From contig UQYG01000002.1 of NCBI GenBank assembly GCA_900545275.1, positions 145,978 to 209,977 of the forward strand: a stretch of 64,000 bases of DNA, read 5' to 3'. The notes beneath the pieces were generated by a model that was not told the origin of the DNA, did not search any database, and saw only the letters and a program-made list of their open reading frames with translations. Shown here piece after piece: positions 43,341 to 51,867 of this stretch. Source of the stretch: an uncultured Sutterella sp. Lineage in GTDB: Bacteria; Pseudomonadota; Gammaproteobacteria; Burkholderiales; Burkholderiaceae_F. Both the position numbers and the translations under genes were made by a program. The stretch's first letter is position 1; every line of letters begins with the position of its first letter.

Positions 43341-45077
43341 TCACGCTTTTTTCGACGCCTCATTCGGCGTTGACCGCTTTTTCCTTTGTCTCGGTTCGTA
43401 CTTGTGCGGCGTCGTGCCTCTTCGGGCGCATTCCATCCCGTGCTCCTCCAACTCCAGTGCCAACACCCTTTCCTTCGACATTCTCGAACGGAAACGCGGA
43501 TCATGCGCTCGACAGAGGAGATTCAGACACGCCACTCTGTCCGCGTGCCCTTTGGCTCCGCAGTGCACGCATTCGAAACGGTCTCCCTTGCGGGATTCCC
43601 GACAGACGCAGCCGCAATACGGACAGCGCTGCGAGCTGTAGGCGGCGGGCACTTTGACAAGACTCACGCCGTGCAGAGCCGCTTTGAAACTCAGTCGCTG
43701 CGCAATGATGCCCCGAACCCAGCTCGAGAGAAGGCGGTTCGTCTGCTTGGAAAAGCCCTTCAGGTAAAACCGATGACTCAAATCCTCCACGATGTAGACC
43801 TCGGCGGGGTATTGCTTCAGCATCTCATTGAGAGAGTGGTTCACGATGTTGTGAACGCGGCTCCTGTGCTTGGCGACATTTCTGTCGAACGTATCGGACC
43901 CGAGGTTGTAGCGCAGAATGTTTCGGCGTTTCTTCGGATCCTTCGTATTTTTCGCCTGCGCCGTGAGACGGTTGCGCTCCCTGATCTTCAGGTCCACGGT
44001 TTCGGCTTGCGCGCCGATGGCCTCGCCGAGCTTTCGCCCGAACTGCGCGCCGTCGTGCATCGTAAAAACCTCGGAGAAGCCCATATCCATGGCTGCGCAG
44101 GTGAGTTTCCCTTCGGAGGACTTCTCCTTGGTCTTGGGCGTCGAGAGCGTATGCAGTTGCCATCCCCGCGGCGTTTTCACAAGTTTGACCGTGCCTTTGA
44201 TCGCCTTCTTTCCGCGAAGCTTGATCTTCACGCGCTTACCCGGCGTCAGCGACATCAGCGAGACGACCTGGATTGTCTCCTTCCCCTCCGTTACGATCTG
44301 CACGCTGTAGCATTCGCAGTCAAACCAGACCGAGCGGCACGCCCTGCGTCGGATCTGTTTTGACTTCACCTTTTGGATGGCCCGGCGTACGAGTGCGCAG
44401 AGCGATCCGGGGTTCTTCACCTTCTTGAGCTGCTCACGGTCCCGATGCCAACCGAATGTCGCCGTACGACCGCGCATCATCTGGAAAAAGTCGTCGCCCA
44501 TCGTACTGAGAAGAAGATTGACGTAGTGCCGCTCGTTGCCGTCGAGGTTGGCGTACCACCGAGTGCGCTCAATTTTTTCCTTGGCGCGTTGCTGTGCGAG
44601 GGCCCAGTCGTTTTCCACGACGGAACTCGCCTGCTGCAGAGCCATTTTCCATTGCCGCGCCTGAAGACCGAAGATCGGAAAGGGAGCTTCCGGTTTCATC
44701 TCCGGTTTCATCTCCGGTTTCTTCTCAGGTTTCTTCTCCGATTTCTTCTTCTCCTCCGATTTTTTCTCAGGTTTCTTCCCCTCTTCCTCTTTCTTCGCCA
44801 CGGCTTCAACAAGTCGGTCGCGAAGATACCGATACCGGCTGCCCGAACAGTAGGGCCGCCAGGCACGGGAATGGAAGCGGTGAATGAAATACGAAACTTG
44901 TCGCCCGTACGCCTCAAGAAGCGCTTCCAACTGTTCGTCGGTGGCCGCGTCGGGTGCGACAATCTCGCGCACCGTCGTCACGTACCCGGGCGCTTCGTTG
45001 CGAACGCCGAGGCTCTCCACCCGCTCCGCTTCGAGAAAGCAGAGCTCCGAGACGTCTTGATCGGGCTGAAGCAACAC
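43341..45077 (-). CDS. tnpB: TnpB-family RNA-guided nuclease, unusually long
   Basis: This is a 578-residue protein, compared with about 400 in most TnpB. The GTG at 45077 is preceded by AAGGAG. The RuvC-like nuclease residues are all present: Asp331 in AAMDMGFSE, Glu431 in YIVEDLS and Asp513 in GHADRVACLN. A zinc-ribbon has Cys-Pro-Tyr-Cys (485-488) and Cys-Val-His-Cys (503-506). Residues about 95-130 are a low-complexity Lys/Pro/Glu repeat (KKPEKKPEMKPEMKPE), and the N-terminal region is longer than usual. TnpB cuts DNA matching its guide next to a short motif, helping retain the element. The resolvase partner is broken, so TnpB may persist alone. Confidence 0.88.
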   Translation of the reverse strand: MLLQPDQDVSELCFLEAERVESLGVRNEAPGYVTTVREIVAPDAATDEQLEALLEAYGRQVSYFIHRFHSRAWRPYCSGSRYRYLRDRLVEAVAKKEEEGKKPEKKSEEKKKSEKKPEKKPEMKPEMKPEAPFPIFGLQARQWKMALQQASSVVENDWALAQQRAKEKIERTRWYANLDGNERHYVNLLLSTMGDDFFQMMRGRTATFGWHRDREQLKKVKNPGSLCALVRRAIQKVKSKQIRRRACRSVWFDCECYSVQIVTEGKETIQVVSLMSLTPGKRVKIKLRGKKAIKGTVKLVKTPRGWQLHTLSTPKTKEKSSEGKLTCAAMDMGFSEVFTMHDGAQFGRKLGEAIGAQAETVDLKIRERNRLTAQAKNTKDPKKRRNILRYNLGSDTFDRNVAKHRSRVHNIVNHSLNEMLKQYPAEVYIVEDLSHRFYLKGFSKQTNRLLSSWVRGIIAQRLSFKAALHGVSLVKVPAAYSSQRCPYCGCVCRESRKGDRFECVHCGAKGHADRVACLNLLCRAHDPRFRSRMSKERVLALELEEHGMECARRGTTPHKYEPRQRKKRSTPNEASKKA

Positions 45078-45358
45078 GGTCCTCTCCTTATGTTTTATAT
45101 GGTCGAAAACCATTGTTCCAGAATAATTGTCGGATTGTGTGCTCTGTCTTGAAAAAGTCCGATTTTTGTTGCACGATGATCACTTGGTGATACGAAAAAT
45201 GCAGGTGAAATGTCGCATGAAATACAGCCCGGAATGCCGCCGAGCGAGAAGATTTCTTTTGCCCGGAGCACGGCTGTTGACTCGGCGGGCATTCGAGTAA
45301 GAAGCTGCGGATCAAATACGTTTTGTTTTCAAACGTAAACTGGATTGACTTCAAGGAA

Positions 45359-46010
45359 TCACGCTGAAAACGACGATGTTCCGTCGGTCGGAACATCGCG
45401 TCCCGTCGCTTCGTGCCGGTCCGCCATCTTCGTGGCGCACGCGGGAACCTTCACGCTCTGCTTGTTGCGGTGGCTGCGCCTGCCGTAGAGCCGGGCGCAA
45501 AAGACCGTCATCAGCGTGATGACGTCGCGGGCGAGCTCCTCTTCGAAAGTTTTCTCCGCGCGATTTTCGAGAACGTCGACTTCTGTGCGCATTCGACGGC
45601 AAATCTGCCGAATCAGGCCGACGCCAAACCGCAAAAGTCGATCCTCGTGTACGACGGAAAGCTTTTTCACGCGTCCGTCGAGCAGTTGTCTCAACAAAGA
45701 ACTAAGACCGGGCTTGCTGCAGTTGAGCCCGGAGCCGATATCCTCTATCACTTCCTCGCATCCGGCCTCGCGCAAACGCGCGGACTGTCGGGCCAAATCC
45801 TCCTTTTGATCGTGGGACGACACGCGAGCATAGCCGATATGCTTTCTCGTTGAAGCTTGTTCAGAAGACACTTCGTTCGGCACATCAAAACGGGCGATGA
45901 CCGCCGAACGTTCTGCCGGCGATCCGGATGTAGCCGAGTTTCACACAACGTCGAATGGTACTGGGCGACACTCCGTAGTGTTTGGCAATGAAACCGATTG
46001 AGCAAAGCAT
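45359..46010 (-). pseudogene. tnpA: IS607-type serine resolvase, frameshifted
   Basis: An N-terminal MerR-like helix-turn-helix (IGFIAKHYGVSPSTIRRCVK) starts at 46010 and reads to Gly-Gly-His-Arg. There CGCCCGTTTT replaces an expected CGCCGTTTT: one extra C shifts the frame into TGA. The second frame continues as Asp-Val-Pro-Asn-Glu-Val and holds the serine recombinase domain (GYARVSSHDQKEDLARQ with the catalytic Ser, HEDRLLRFG, then LMTVFCARLYGRRSHRNK). One added base accounts for the break, so the loss is recent or a sequencing error. Confidence 0.82.
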
Positions 46011-46059
46011 AAAAGTCCCCCATGGCAAATTTGGAAGACTTTCTCTCTGCTAGTTTAAC

Positions 46060-46428
46060 CCCCGTCTCGATGTAATCGTAGCGTCCGTCGGCGACCAAGT
46101 ACTTCACAAAAGCGCGGGCGAGCGGAAAAGTCTGTACTTCGTCAAAAATGATCAAACTCTCGCGCGGATGCAGCGTCACGCGGTAGTAAGCGCTCAGATA
46201 GAGAAAAAACTTGTCGAGGTCGGTGCGCAGATTTCTGAAGAGGTCCGCAACCTCGTCCGGGATGCGGGCAAAGTCAATGAGAAGGTAGGAGCGGTAGTGC
46301 CTTTTTGCAAACTCCTCAACCAGAGTGCTTTTTCCCACTCGGCGCGCGCCCTCTATCAGCAGAGCGGTGGCTCCCTGCCGAGTCTGTTTCCATTCCAAAA
46401 GATGCCGCATTGATTTCCGCTCAAGCAT
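46060..46428 (-). pseudogene. N-terminal part of the split AAA_14/DUF4143 ATPase
   Basis: 123 codons from an ATG at 46428 encode the AAA_14 ATPase core: Walker A EGARRVGKST (about 26-35), YLLIDF, and Walker B SLIIFDEVQTFP (91-102), ending GRYDYIETG at the element junction. Beyond it the frame continues by chance into IS DNA. Its other part is at 42032-43024. A ribosome site GAGGGAAG precedes the ATG. Confidence 0.85.
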
Positions 46429-46511
46429 TTCTTCCCTCTTCCACCTGCACCACAATCGTTTTCAAAAATAGATCTCGTGCTGAAAACGGCATAAATGCTT
46501 ACGCTTCCTCC

Positions 46512-46716
46512 GCACGTCTCCCCATTTTACGCAGGGCGATCCCGATGCGGATCGGCCCATTTTAGCACGAAGTCCGGATAGGAAAGGACCACTTTCAGCA
46601 CGAAATCCGGATATGAAAAGACTAGTTTTTGCACGAAATCCAGATATGAAACCGCCGGTTATGCACGATATCCGGGTATGGAGTCGAGCCTTGACGCACG
46701 AAATCCCGACGACACC
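46512..46716. repeat. Degenerate tandem array of a 32-33 base unit
   Basis: The unit GCACGAAATCCGGATATGAA with a variable 11-13 base tail starts at 46566, 46599, 46632, 46664 and 46696, i.e. periods 33, 33, 32 and 32. Two more decayed units precede (around 46512 and 46531). An inverted partial copy (TTTCAGCACGAGATC on minus) lies at about 46470-46488, just before the split ATPase gene. The period equals 11 codons, but no gene is supported. Confidence 0.75.
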
Positions 46717-47163
46717 CCATCCATGCGAAACTCTCTTCCGCGCACCGGCTCCTTCCCGTCCGTCCCGCCTAGGCAATCGAACCTATTGCCGGCTCGACAT
46801 TTTTGCAATAAAGTTTTTTCTACGCACTTCAAAGAGAGGCGCCCGAGCCGGACGGCATCCGGCTTTCTTCCCCCGACGGAGTTCCCCATGACCGCACGAT
46901 TCGCCATACGCCGCACGATCCGCAAGGATCCCGTGCGCTTCGTGCCCGCCTCGGAATTCCGACTTACGAGCCTTCTCCGCCTTAGGACGGGAGACGGCCG
47001 CTGATACTTTTCTTCACTCACCGCCGTTCTCCCGCCAAGAATCGCGAGCAAGACGGCGCACGGAAATTTCTCCCCGGCCCGCACGAGCGCACTCAAGCCT
47101 TGACGGCTCTTCGTTCGGCCTCCTCGCGACGACGTGAGACCCCGACGAACAAGGATGACCGTC
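46717..47163. other. Upstream region of the NitT/TauT-type importer
   Basis: No gene is convincing in these bases. TTGCCG, a 17-base spacer and TAAAGT (about 46783-46811, plus strand) form a passable promoter, followed by an AGCCGGA / TCCGGCT hairpin with TTCTT (46846-46871). I saw no thiamine or other known riboswitch core. Confidence 0.35.
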
Positions 47164-48231
47164 ATGACGAACCGCACGAATCCGTCTTTCACCACCGCTC
47201 CCTTCTCCCGCCGCGCATTCTGCCGCGGAGCCGCCCTCTTTGCGGCGGGCGTCTGCACGGGCGTCGGCTCACCCTCCCTTTTTGCCGCCGAGCCAGAAAA
47301 GACCGAAGTCACGATCGCCGTGGGCGGGAAAAACCTCTACTACTACCTCCCCGCCGCCGTAGCCGAATGGAAGGGCTTCTACAAGGAAGAGGGGCTCGAC
47401 GTCAAGGTCGTCGACTTCCAGGGAGGCTCCAAGTCGCTGCAGGCCGTCGTCGGCGGCTCGGCCGACGTCGTTTCGGGCGCTTTCGAGCACACGCTCTCGA
47501 TGCAGGCCAAGCGCCAAGCGATGCGCGCCTTCGTGCTCCAGGGCCGCGCGCCGCAGTGCGTCTTTGCCGTGAACCGCAAGACCATGCCGAACTTCCGAGA
47601 CGTCAAGGAATTGAAGGGCCGCCGCATCGGCGTCACCGCCCCGGGTTCTTCTTCGCACGTCATCGCCAACTACGTCCTGAAGCGCGCGGGCATCGCCGCC
47701 AACGAAGTGGCCGTGATCGGGATCGGTTCGGGCGCGGGCGCGATCGCCGCCGTGCGCGCGGGTCAGGTCGACGCCTTCGTGGGGCTCGACCCCGTGATCA
47801 CGCAGCTCATGCGGGACGACGCCATTCAAATCGTCACCGACACGCGAAACGTCGCGGAGTCCGACGCCCTCTTCGGCGGCCCCATGGTGGCGGGATGCCT
47901 CTATGCGCCGACCTCCTTCGTCGAAAAGAACCCCGAGACCGTGCAGCGGCTCACGAACGCCGTCATCCGCGCCGACCGGTGGCTCGCGTCCGTCACGCCC
48001 GACGAACTCGTGAAGGTGGTGCCGCGCGCGGCCTTCCTCGGAAATCCCGAGGTCTACGTCGAAGGCTTCCTCAAGAACCGTCCTGCCCTCTCCCCCGACG
48101 GACGCTTCCCCGAAGGCTGCGCCCAAATTTCCGCGGCGGCCCTCGCGACGGTCGACCCGAAGTTGAAGGACTTCCCCTTCGACTACGAGACCGTATTCAC
48201 GAACGAATTCGTCGACCGCGCGGCGAAGTGA
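47164..48231 (+). CDS. Periplasmic binding protein of a NitT/TauT-type ABC importer (Tat-type signal)
   Basis: This 355-residue protein starts at an ATG at 47164 with AAGGA 8 bases upstream; other ATGs at 47134 and 47155 are less well placed. The N terminus has Ser-Arg-Arg-Ala-Phe followed by a hydrophobic stretch, a twin-arginine export signal. The body is of the SsuA/THI5/NMT1 family: VGGKNLYYYLPAAVAEWKGF, VDFQGGSKSLQAVVGGSADV, GVTAPGSSSHVIANYVLKRAG. Relatives bind sulfonates, nitrate, taurine or pyrimidine precursors. The ligand is unknown. It is first in an operon with an ATPase and permease. Confidence 0.88.
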   Translation: MTNRTNPSFTTAPFSRRAFCRGAALFAAGVCTGVGSPSLFAAEPEKTEVTIAVGGKNLYYYLPAAVAEWKGFYKEEGLDVKVVDFQGGSKSLQAVVGGSADVVSGAFEHTLSMQAKRQAMRAFVLQGRAPQCVFAVNRKTMPNFRDVKELKGRRIGVTAPGSSSHVIANYVLKRAGIAANEVAVIGIGSGAGAIAAVRAGQVDAFVGLDPVITQLMRDDAIQIVTDTRNVAESDALFGGPMVAGCLYAPTSFVEKNPETVQRLTNAVIRADRWLASVTPDELVKVVPRAAFLGNPEVYVEGFLKNRPALSPDGRFPEGCAQISAAALATVDPKLKDFPFDYETVFTNEFVDRAAK

Positions 48232-48243
48232 CGGGAGAAGAGC

Positions 48244-49077
48244 ATGCAGGAAGGCAACACAACCGCGGGCGGCGCCCCCGCGCTCGACTTTCGAGGGATC
48301 ACCTGCCGGTTTCCCGGGAAGCCCGGCAAGCCCGACTACACCGCGACCGAGAACGTTTCGTTTGCGGTCGGGGCGGGCGAATTCGTGAGCGTCGTCGGCC
48401 CCACGGGCTGCGGGAAGTCCACGATCCTCAACGCAGCGGCGGGACTTCTTCAACCCTCCGAAGGCGAAGTGCGGGTCTTTGGCGTTCCGCTCTCTGGCAT
48501 CAACCGCCGTGCGGGCTACATGTTCCAGGCCGAAAGCCTCATGCCCTGGGCCACGGCCTATGAAAACGTCGTGATGGGCCTTCGCTACCGGGGCGTCCCC
48601 GAGTCCGAGCGGCGCGACGCGGGGATGTCGTGGCTCTCTCGCGTCGGACTCGAGCGCTTTGCGGACCGCTATCCCCACGAACTCTCCGGCGGGATGCGAA
48701 AGCGCGTCGCGCTCGCGCAGACGCTCGTGACGGACCCCGACATTCTTCTCATGGACGAGTCCTTCTCGGCGCTCGACATCCAGACGCGGCAGCTCATGGA
48801 AAACGAACTGCTCGACATTTGGCAAAGCGCCAGGAAGGCGGTCCTCTTCATCACGCACGACCTCGACGAAGCCGTCTCGATGTCGGACCGCGTCGTGGTG
48901 CTCTCGGCGGGGCCCGCCTCGCACCCGATCGGAAACTTCCCGATCGAGCTTCCGCGGCCGAGAAACGTCGTCGAAATCCGCACGACGCCCGACTTCCTCG
49001 CCTGCCACGAAGCCATCTGGAGCGTGCTCCGGGACGAAGTGATGAAGAGCTATCGGCAACACCGCGATTCGATCTGA
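48244..49077 (+). CDS. ATPase of the NitT/TauT-type ABC importer
   Basis: This 277-residue ABC ATPase of the SsuB/TauB type has Walker A GPTGCGKST (about 50-58), a Q-loop in YMFQAESLMPWAT, signature LSGGMRKR, Walker B ILLMDESFSALD and switch His in ITHDLDEA. It starts 12 bases after the binding-protein stop and ends 14 bases before the permease start, so the three genes are one operon. It sits on the cytoplasmic face and powers uptake. Confidence 0.92.
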   Translation: MQEGNTTAGGAPALDFRGITCRFPGKPGKPDYTATENVSFAVGAGEFVSVVGPTGCGKSTILNAAAGLLQPSEGEVRVFGVPLSGINRRAGYMFQAESLMPWATAYENVVMGLRYRGVPESERRDAGMSWLSRVGLERFADRYPHELSGGMRKRVALAQTLVTDPDILLMDESFSALDIQTRQLMENELLDIWQSARKAVLFITHDLDEAVSMSDRVVVLSAGPASHPIGNFPIELPRPRNVVEIRTTPDFLACHEAIWSVLRDEVMKSYRQHRDSI

Positions 49078-49091
49078 AGGAGGAACCCATC

Positions 49092-49961
49092 ATGACGCAA
49101 TGCCAAGCCGCTGTACGAGGCTTCGGCCCGCAGGAAACGAAGACGACGAAGAGAGAGCGCGAGCGCCGAAACGCGCGCCTGCGCGTGCGCGCGGGCCAGT
49201 GGGGCCTCCTTGCGGCGGTCTTCCTCTTCTGGTGGCTCATGACGAAGCCGGGACTCGTGCCGCCCTTCTTCTTTGAGAACGACAGTCAGGCCGCCTTCTT
49301 CTTCGGCGAGCCCGACCAGATCTTTCTTCGCATCTGGGAGTGGTTCGCGGGAGGTGAAATCTACCGTCACCTTTTCGTGACGCTCTACGAAACCCTCATG
49401 GCCTTCGCGATCGGGACGGCGTCGGGGCTCTTCGTGGGACTGTGGCTTGCGCGCGCCCCCACGGCCGCGGCCGTGCTCGACCCCTTCATCAAGGGCCTCA
49501 ACTCGATGCCCCGCGTGATTTTGGCGCCCATCTTCGCCGTGTGGTTCGGACTCGGGCCCGCCTCGAAGATCGCGCTCGGCGTAACGCTCGTCTTCTTCAT
49601 CGTGTTTTTCAACGTCTATCAGGGCGTGCGCGAAGTGAATCCGACGGTTTTGGCGAGCGCCCGGATGCTCGGGGCCACGAACCGGCAGTTGATGCGCACC
49701 GTCTACATTCCGTCGGCGATGAGCTGGGTCTTTTCGAGTCTGCACACCTCGGTCGGGATGGCCTTCGTCGCGGCCGTGATCGGCGAATACCTCGGCAGCG
49801 CCGAAGGCGTGGGCTACCTGATCCTTCAGGCGGAAACGACCTTCGACATGAACACCGTGATGGCGGGGATTCTCGTTCTGACGGCCTTTGCGCTCGTCAT
49901 CGACCGCGCCGTAAGCGGGCTCGAACGCCGCTTCATGCGTTGGCAGCCCGCCGCCAAGTAA
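49092..49961 (+). CDS. Permease of the NitT/TauT-type ABC importer
   Basis: This 289-residue inner-membrane protein of the SsuC/TauC type has a basic cytoplasmic start, a first span at about 37-55, a periplasmic loop, then about five more spans. The EAA motif region is VREVNPTVLASARMLGATNR. A perfect AAGGAGG precedes the ATG at 49092. In-frame sequence upstream of this ATG overlaps the ATPase gene and is not part of the protein. Confidence 0.92.
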   Translation: MTQCQAAVRGFGPQETKTTKRERERRNARLRVRAGQWGLLAAVFLFWWLMTKPGLVPPFFFENDSQAAFFFGEPDQIFLRIWEWFAGGEIYRHLFVTLYETLMAFAIGTASGLFVGLWLARAPTAAAVLDPFIKGLNSMPRVILAPIFAVWFGLGPASKIALGVTLVFFIVFFNVYQGVREVNPTVLASARMLGATNRQLMRTVYIPSAMSWVFSSLHTSVGMAFVAAVIGEYLGSAEGVGYLILQAETTFDMNTVMAGILVLTAFALVIDRAVSGLERRFMRWQPAAK

Positions 49962-50138
49962 CGCCGATTCGCCCGCGCAGGCGCCTCTCCCCCGCGCTTT
50001 CGCGGGCCGAATCGGTCAACGCGCGGCGAAAACGAAGGAAATAAGTCCGATCGAAAACAACCGCCTCCTTCGATTGCGCACGGCACCGCACAGAACCGCA
50101 GACCCGCGGCCGCCGCACCGGACGCTCCTTTCAAAACG

Positions 50139-50816
50139 TCAGCCCGTGACGAGCTTCCAGGCGAAAAAAAGAAAGAGAAGCGCGACGGCGGCGTTCCCGA
50201 TCCGGCCCCAGACGGGACGACGCCCGAAAAAGAAAAGAAGGGCCTTCCCGAGCTGCGTGAGCGTCGTGAGGTAGCAGACGCTCCAGAACTGCAGCGTCGC
50301 GGCGAGCGTCAGAAAGGCAAGTCCGGGATGATTCTTCGTCGTGTCGACGAAGGGCAGGAAAAAGGAGAGCATGAAGAGGATCGCCTTCGGGTTCGAAAGA
50401 CTCAGAACGAGCGCCGTGCGAAAGGCGGTCTTGGGTGCGATGCGGGGCTTTTTGATTCTTCTCTCCCGCAGCGTCACGGCTTCGCCCGAGGACCCGGAAG
50501 GCGCCTTTTTCATCTCCCGCCGAAGCCCCGAGAGAATCCGAAAGGCGATCCACGCAAGATAGGCCGCCCCGGCGCACTTCAGGGCGAAGAAGACCGAAGG
50601 ATTCGCGATGATGAGGGCCGCGACGCCGAGGTAGACGGCAAGAAGCAGAACCGAATCGCCCAAAAACACCCCGCAGGCTCCCGCAAAACCGACGCGCGCG
50701 CCGTCGCTCACGCTCGTGCGCAGCACGTAGAGGCTGTTGGGACCGGGACAGAGAACGATGAGAAGCGACGCGACGAGGAAGGTCGGATAGTCGATGACGC
50801 CGAGGCTTTCGAACAT
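50139..50816 (-). CDS. leuE: LysE/RhtB-family amino-acid exporter, LeuE-like
   Basis: This 225-residue protein has six predicted membrane spans. Its opening MFESLGVIDYPTFLVASLLI and the following CPGPNSLYVLRTS motif, CGVFLGDSVLLLAVYLGVAAL and SNPKAILFMLSFFLPFV are typical of LeuE. Members export leucine and related neutral amino acids. The start at 50816 is chosen by family length, although no ribosome site is seen. It has a longer basic cytoplasmic loop (about 120-145) than the usual 212-residue protein. Confidence 0.82.
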   Translation of the reverse strand: MFESLGVIDYPTFLVASLLIVLCPGPNSLYVLRTSVSDGARVGFAGACGVFLGDSVLLLAVYLGVAALIIANPSVFFALKCAGAAYLAWIAFRILSGLRREMKKAPSGSSGEAVTLRERRIKKPRIAPKTAFRTALVLSLSNPKAILFMLSFFLPFVDTTKNHPGLAFLTLAATLQFWSVCYLTTLTQLGKALLFFFGRRPVWGRIGNAAVALLFLFFAWKLVTG

Positions 50817-50859
50817 GGTGCGCAAGTGACGGTTGAAGACAAACGACGCATTATACGGG

Positions 50860-51309
50860 TCAATCCCGCCTCGGCGGAGCCGCCGCGTACTCATCGGACA
50901 GGTCGCGCGCCTCCTGCTTTGCGAGAGCTTCGGCGACATATTTCTTGATCAGGTCTTGTCTGGAAATTTCGCCTCGGACGATTTTCCACAGATCTTCGAC
51001 TTCATTGGCGGGAACCGTTCGGCCTTCGCATGCCGACGTATGGAGAGCGGCCGCGACGGCAGCTTCGGCATCGGGAAAAATTCCGTATGGCTGCTTGACC
51101 GGCTGGAGCGTCCATTCAATGCTCAAGCCGATTGCCCCCGCATACCGCTCAAGAGCGGATACGGTGACGTCGGCTCCTCTTAGCAGACGTTTTTCGAGAC
51201 GCGCGACCGCCGATTGTGTCGTGCCCATTGCTCGGGCAACTTCGGTTTGCGACAGGCCGCGCTCCTTTCTGTAAAAGACCATGGCGGAGGTTTGAGCGGC
51301 AAAGTTCAT
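50860..51309 (-). CDS. XRE-family helix-turn-helix regulator
   Basis: This 149-residue protein begins MNFAAQTSAMVFYRKERGLS, followed by a helix-turn-helix TEVARAMGTTQSAVARLEKR (about 21-40). A C-terminal acidic/Lys region of about 75 residues has no known domain. The start at 51309 fits the domain; longer in-frame sequence upstream is not protein-like. It resembles HigA/antitoxin-type regulators but no toxin gene is next to it. The stop lies 44 bases before the LeuE-like start, so it may control that exporter. Confidence 0.7.
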   Translation of the reverse strand: MNFAAQTSAMVFYRKERGLSQTEVARAMGTTQSAVARLEKRLLRGADVTVSALERYAGAIGLSIEWTLQPVKQPYGIFPDAEAAVAAALHTSACEGRTVPANEVEDLWKIVRGEISRQDLIKKYVAEALAKQEARDLSDEYAAAPPRRD

Positions 51310-51749
51310 GGCAGTTGAAATAACATGAATTCGCGATAGTATCGCAAACAAGTCACATTCGGTGCCGGACGCCCCCCAATGCCCGGCATTTCCCGAATCG
51401 GCGCATTGAAGCACCAAACGCCGCCTTGCCTTTTGCGTCGAGTCGGACAGAGCCGTTGCGCCCCGAAAGGACAACACCCGGACGGCCTTCGGACGAAGCG
51501 ATCGGAGGCGTCGGAATGATTCCGAGCAACATCAATTCTTTTGAACCGCCCTTCTGCCGGATTCAAAGAAACCAAGATCCGACAAAGCCGTGTCATACCT
51601 CTTCCGATGCGTATTACCCGTCCTTCGGCCATGTATCTGCAATCCGGCACTTTTCCCAACCGCTTTTCCTCACTGTAAACAGTCGGCATCCGCAAGCGCC
51701 GCATGATCCGCCCTTTTTCCGAAAAGCACGAGTCTTTTGCTTTCCGTCG
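51310..51749. other. Non-coding, lower-GC stretch upstream of the XRE gene
   Basis: I see no supported gene in 440 bases. Open frames on both strands have no ribosome site or recognisable family. The composition is less GC-rich than neighbouring genes, so this may be decayed or transferred DNA, possibly where a toxin partner was lost. Confidence 0.35.
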
Positions 51750-51781
51750 AAAAGAAAGGCCGCCCGCATCCGGACGACCTT
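51750..51781 (-). terminator. Terminator of the flavoprotein gene
   Basis: AAGGTCGTCCG / CGGGCGGCCTT on the minus strand pairs over 11 positions with G-T pairs and a 4-base loop, followed by TCTTTT, about 90 bases past the stop. Confidence 0.6.
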
Positions 51782-51867
51782 CCTCAAAAGCGATGAGCGG
51801 TCTTGACACCTCGGGAGGTCGAGGCGCGCGAATCCATCCGCGCCCTTCCCTCCTTGCGTGTCCCGCC

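Larger units (their letters stand above)
43025..46059 (-). mobile_element. IS607-type insertion element (frameshifted resolvase + TnpB)
   Basis: About 3.0 kb lies between the two halves of the AAA_14/DUF4143 gene, whose frames join exactly when this interval is removed. The left junction lies in a G run (GAGACGGGGG on minus) and the right in ACGG-TCGC, consistent with insertion into a GG dinucleotide, as IS607-family serine-recombinase elements do. No target duplication or terminal inverted repeat is evident, also typical. Contents in order: serine resolvase (frameshifted), a gap of about 280 bases, tnpB and a structured right end. Confidence 0.82.

Noticed and set aside
45078..45358. Extra small gene between the resolvase and tnpB.
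   Set aside because: Open frames here overlap the tnpB leader, lack ribosome sites and match no family.
46512..46716. CRISPR array.
   Set aside because: The whole unit is only 32-33 bases with 11-13 base variable parts that are themselves partly alike; units decay gradually and no cas genes are present.
46888..47004. A 38-codon frame (ATG with GGAG upstream) before the NitT/TauT-type importer.
   Set aside because: Arg-rich composition typical of random GC-rich sequence, no known family, and no coupling to the importer.
47005..47163. Thiamine-pyrophosphate riboswitch before the THI5/NMT1-like binding protein.
   Set aside because: No CUGAGA-type core or matching helix pattern was found.
51310..51809. 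A 160-codon minus-strand frame upstream of the XRE gene as toxin partner.
   Set aside because: No ribosome site or recognisable toxin family, and its composition is not protein-like throughout.
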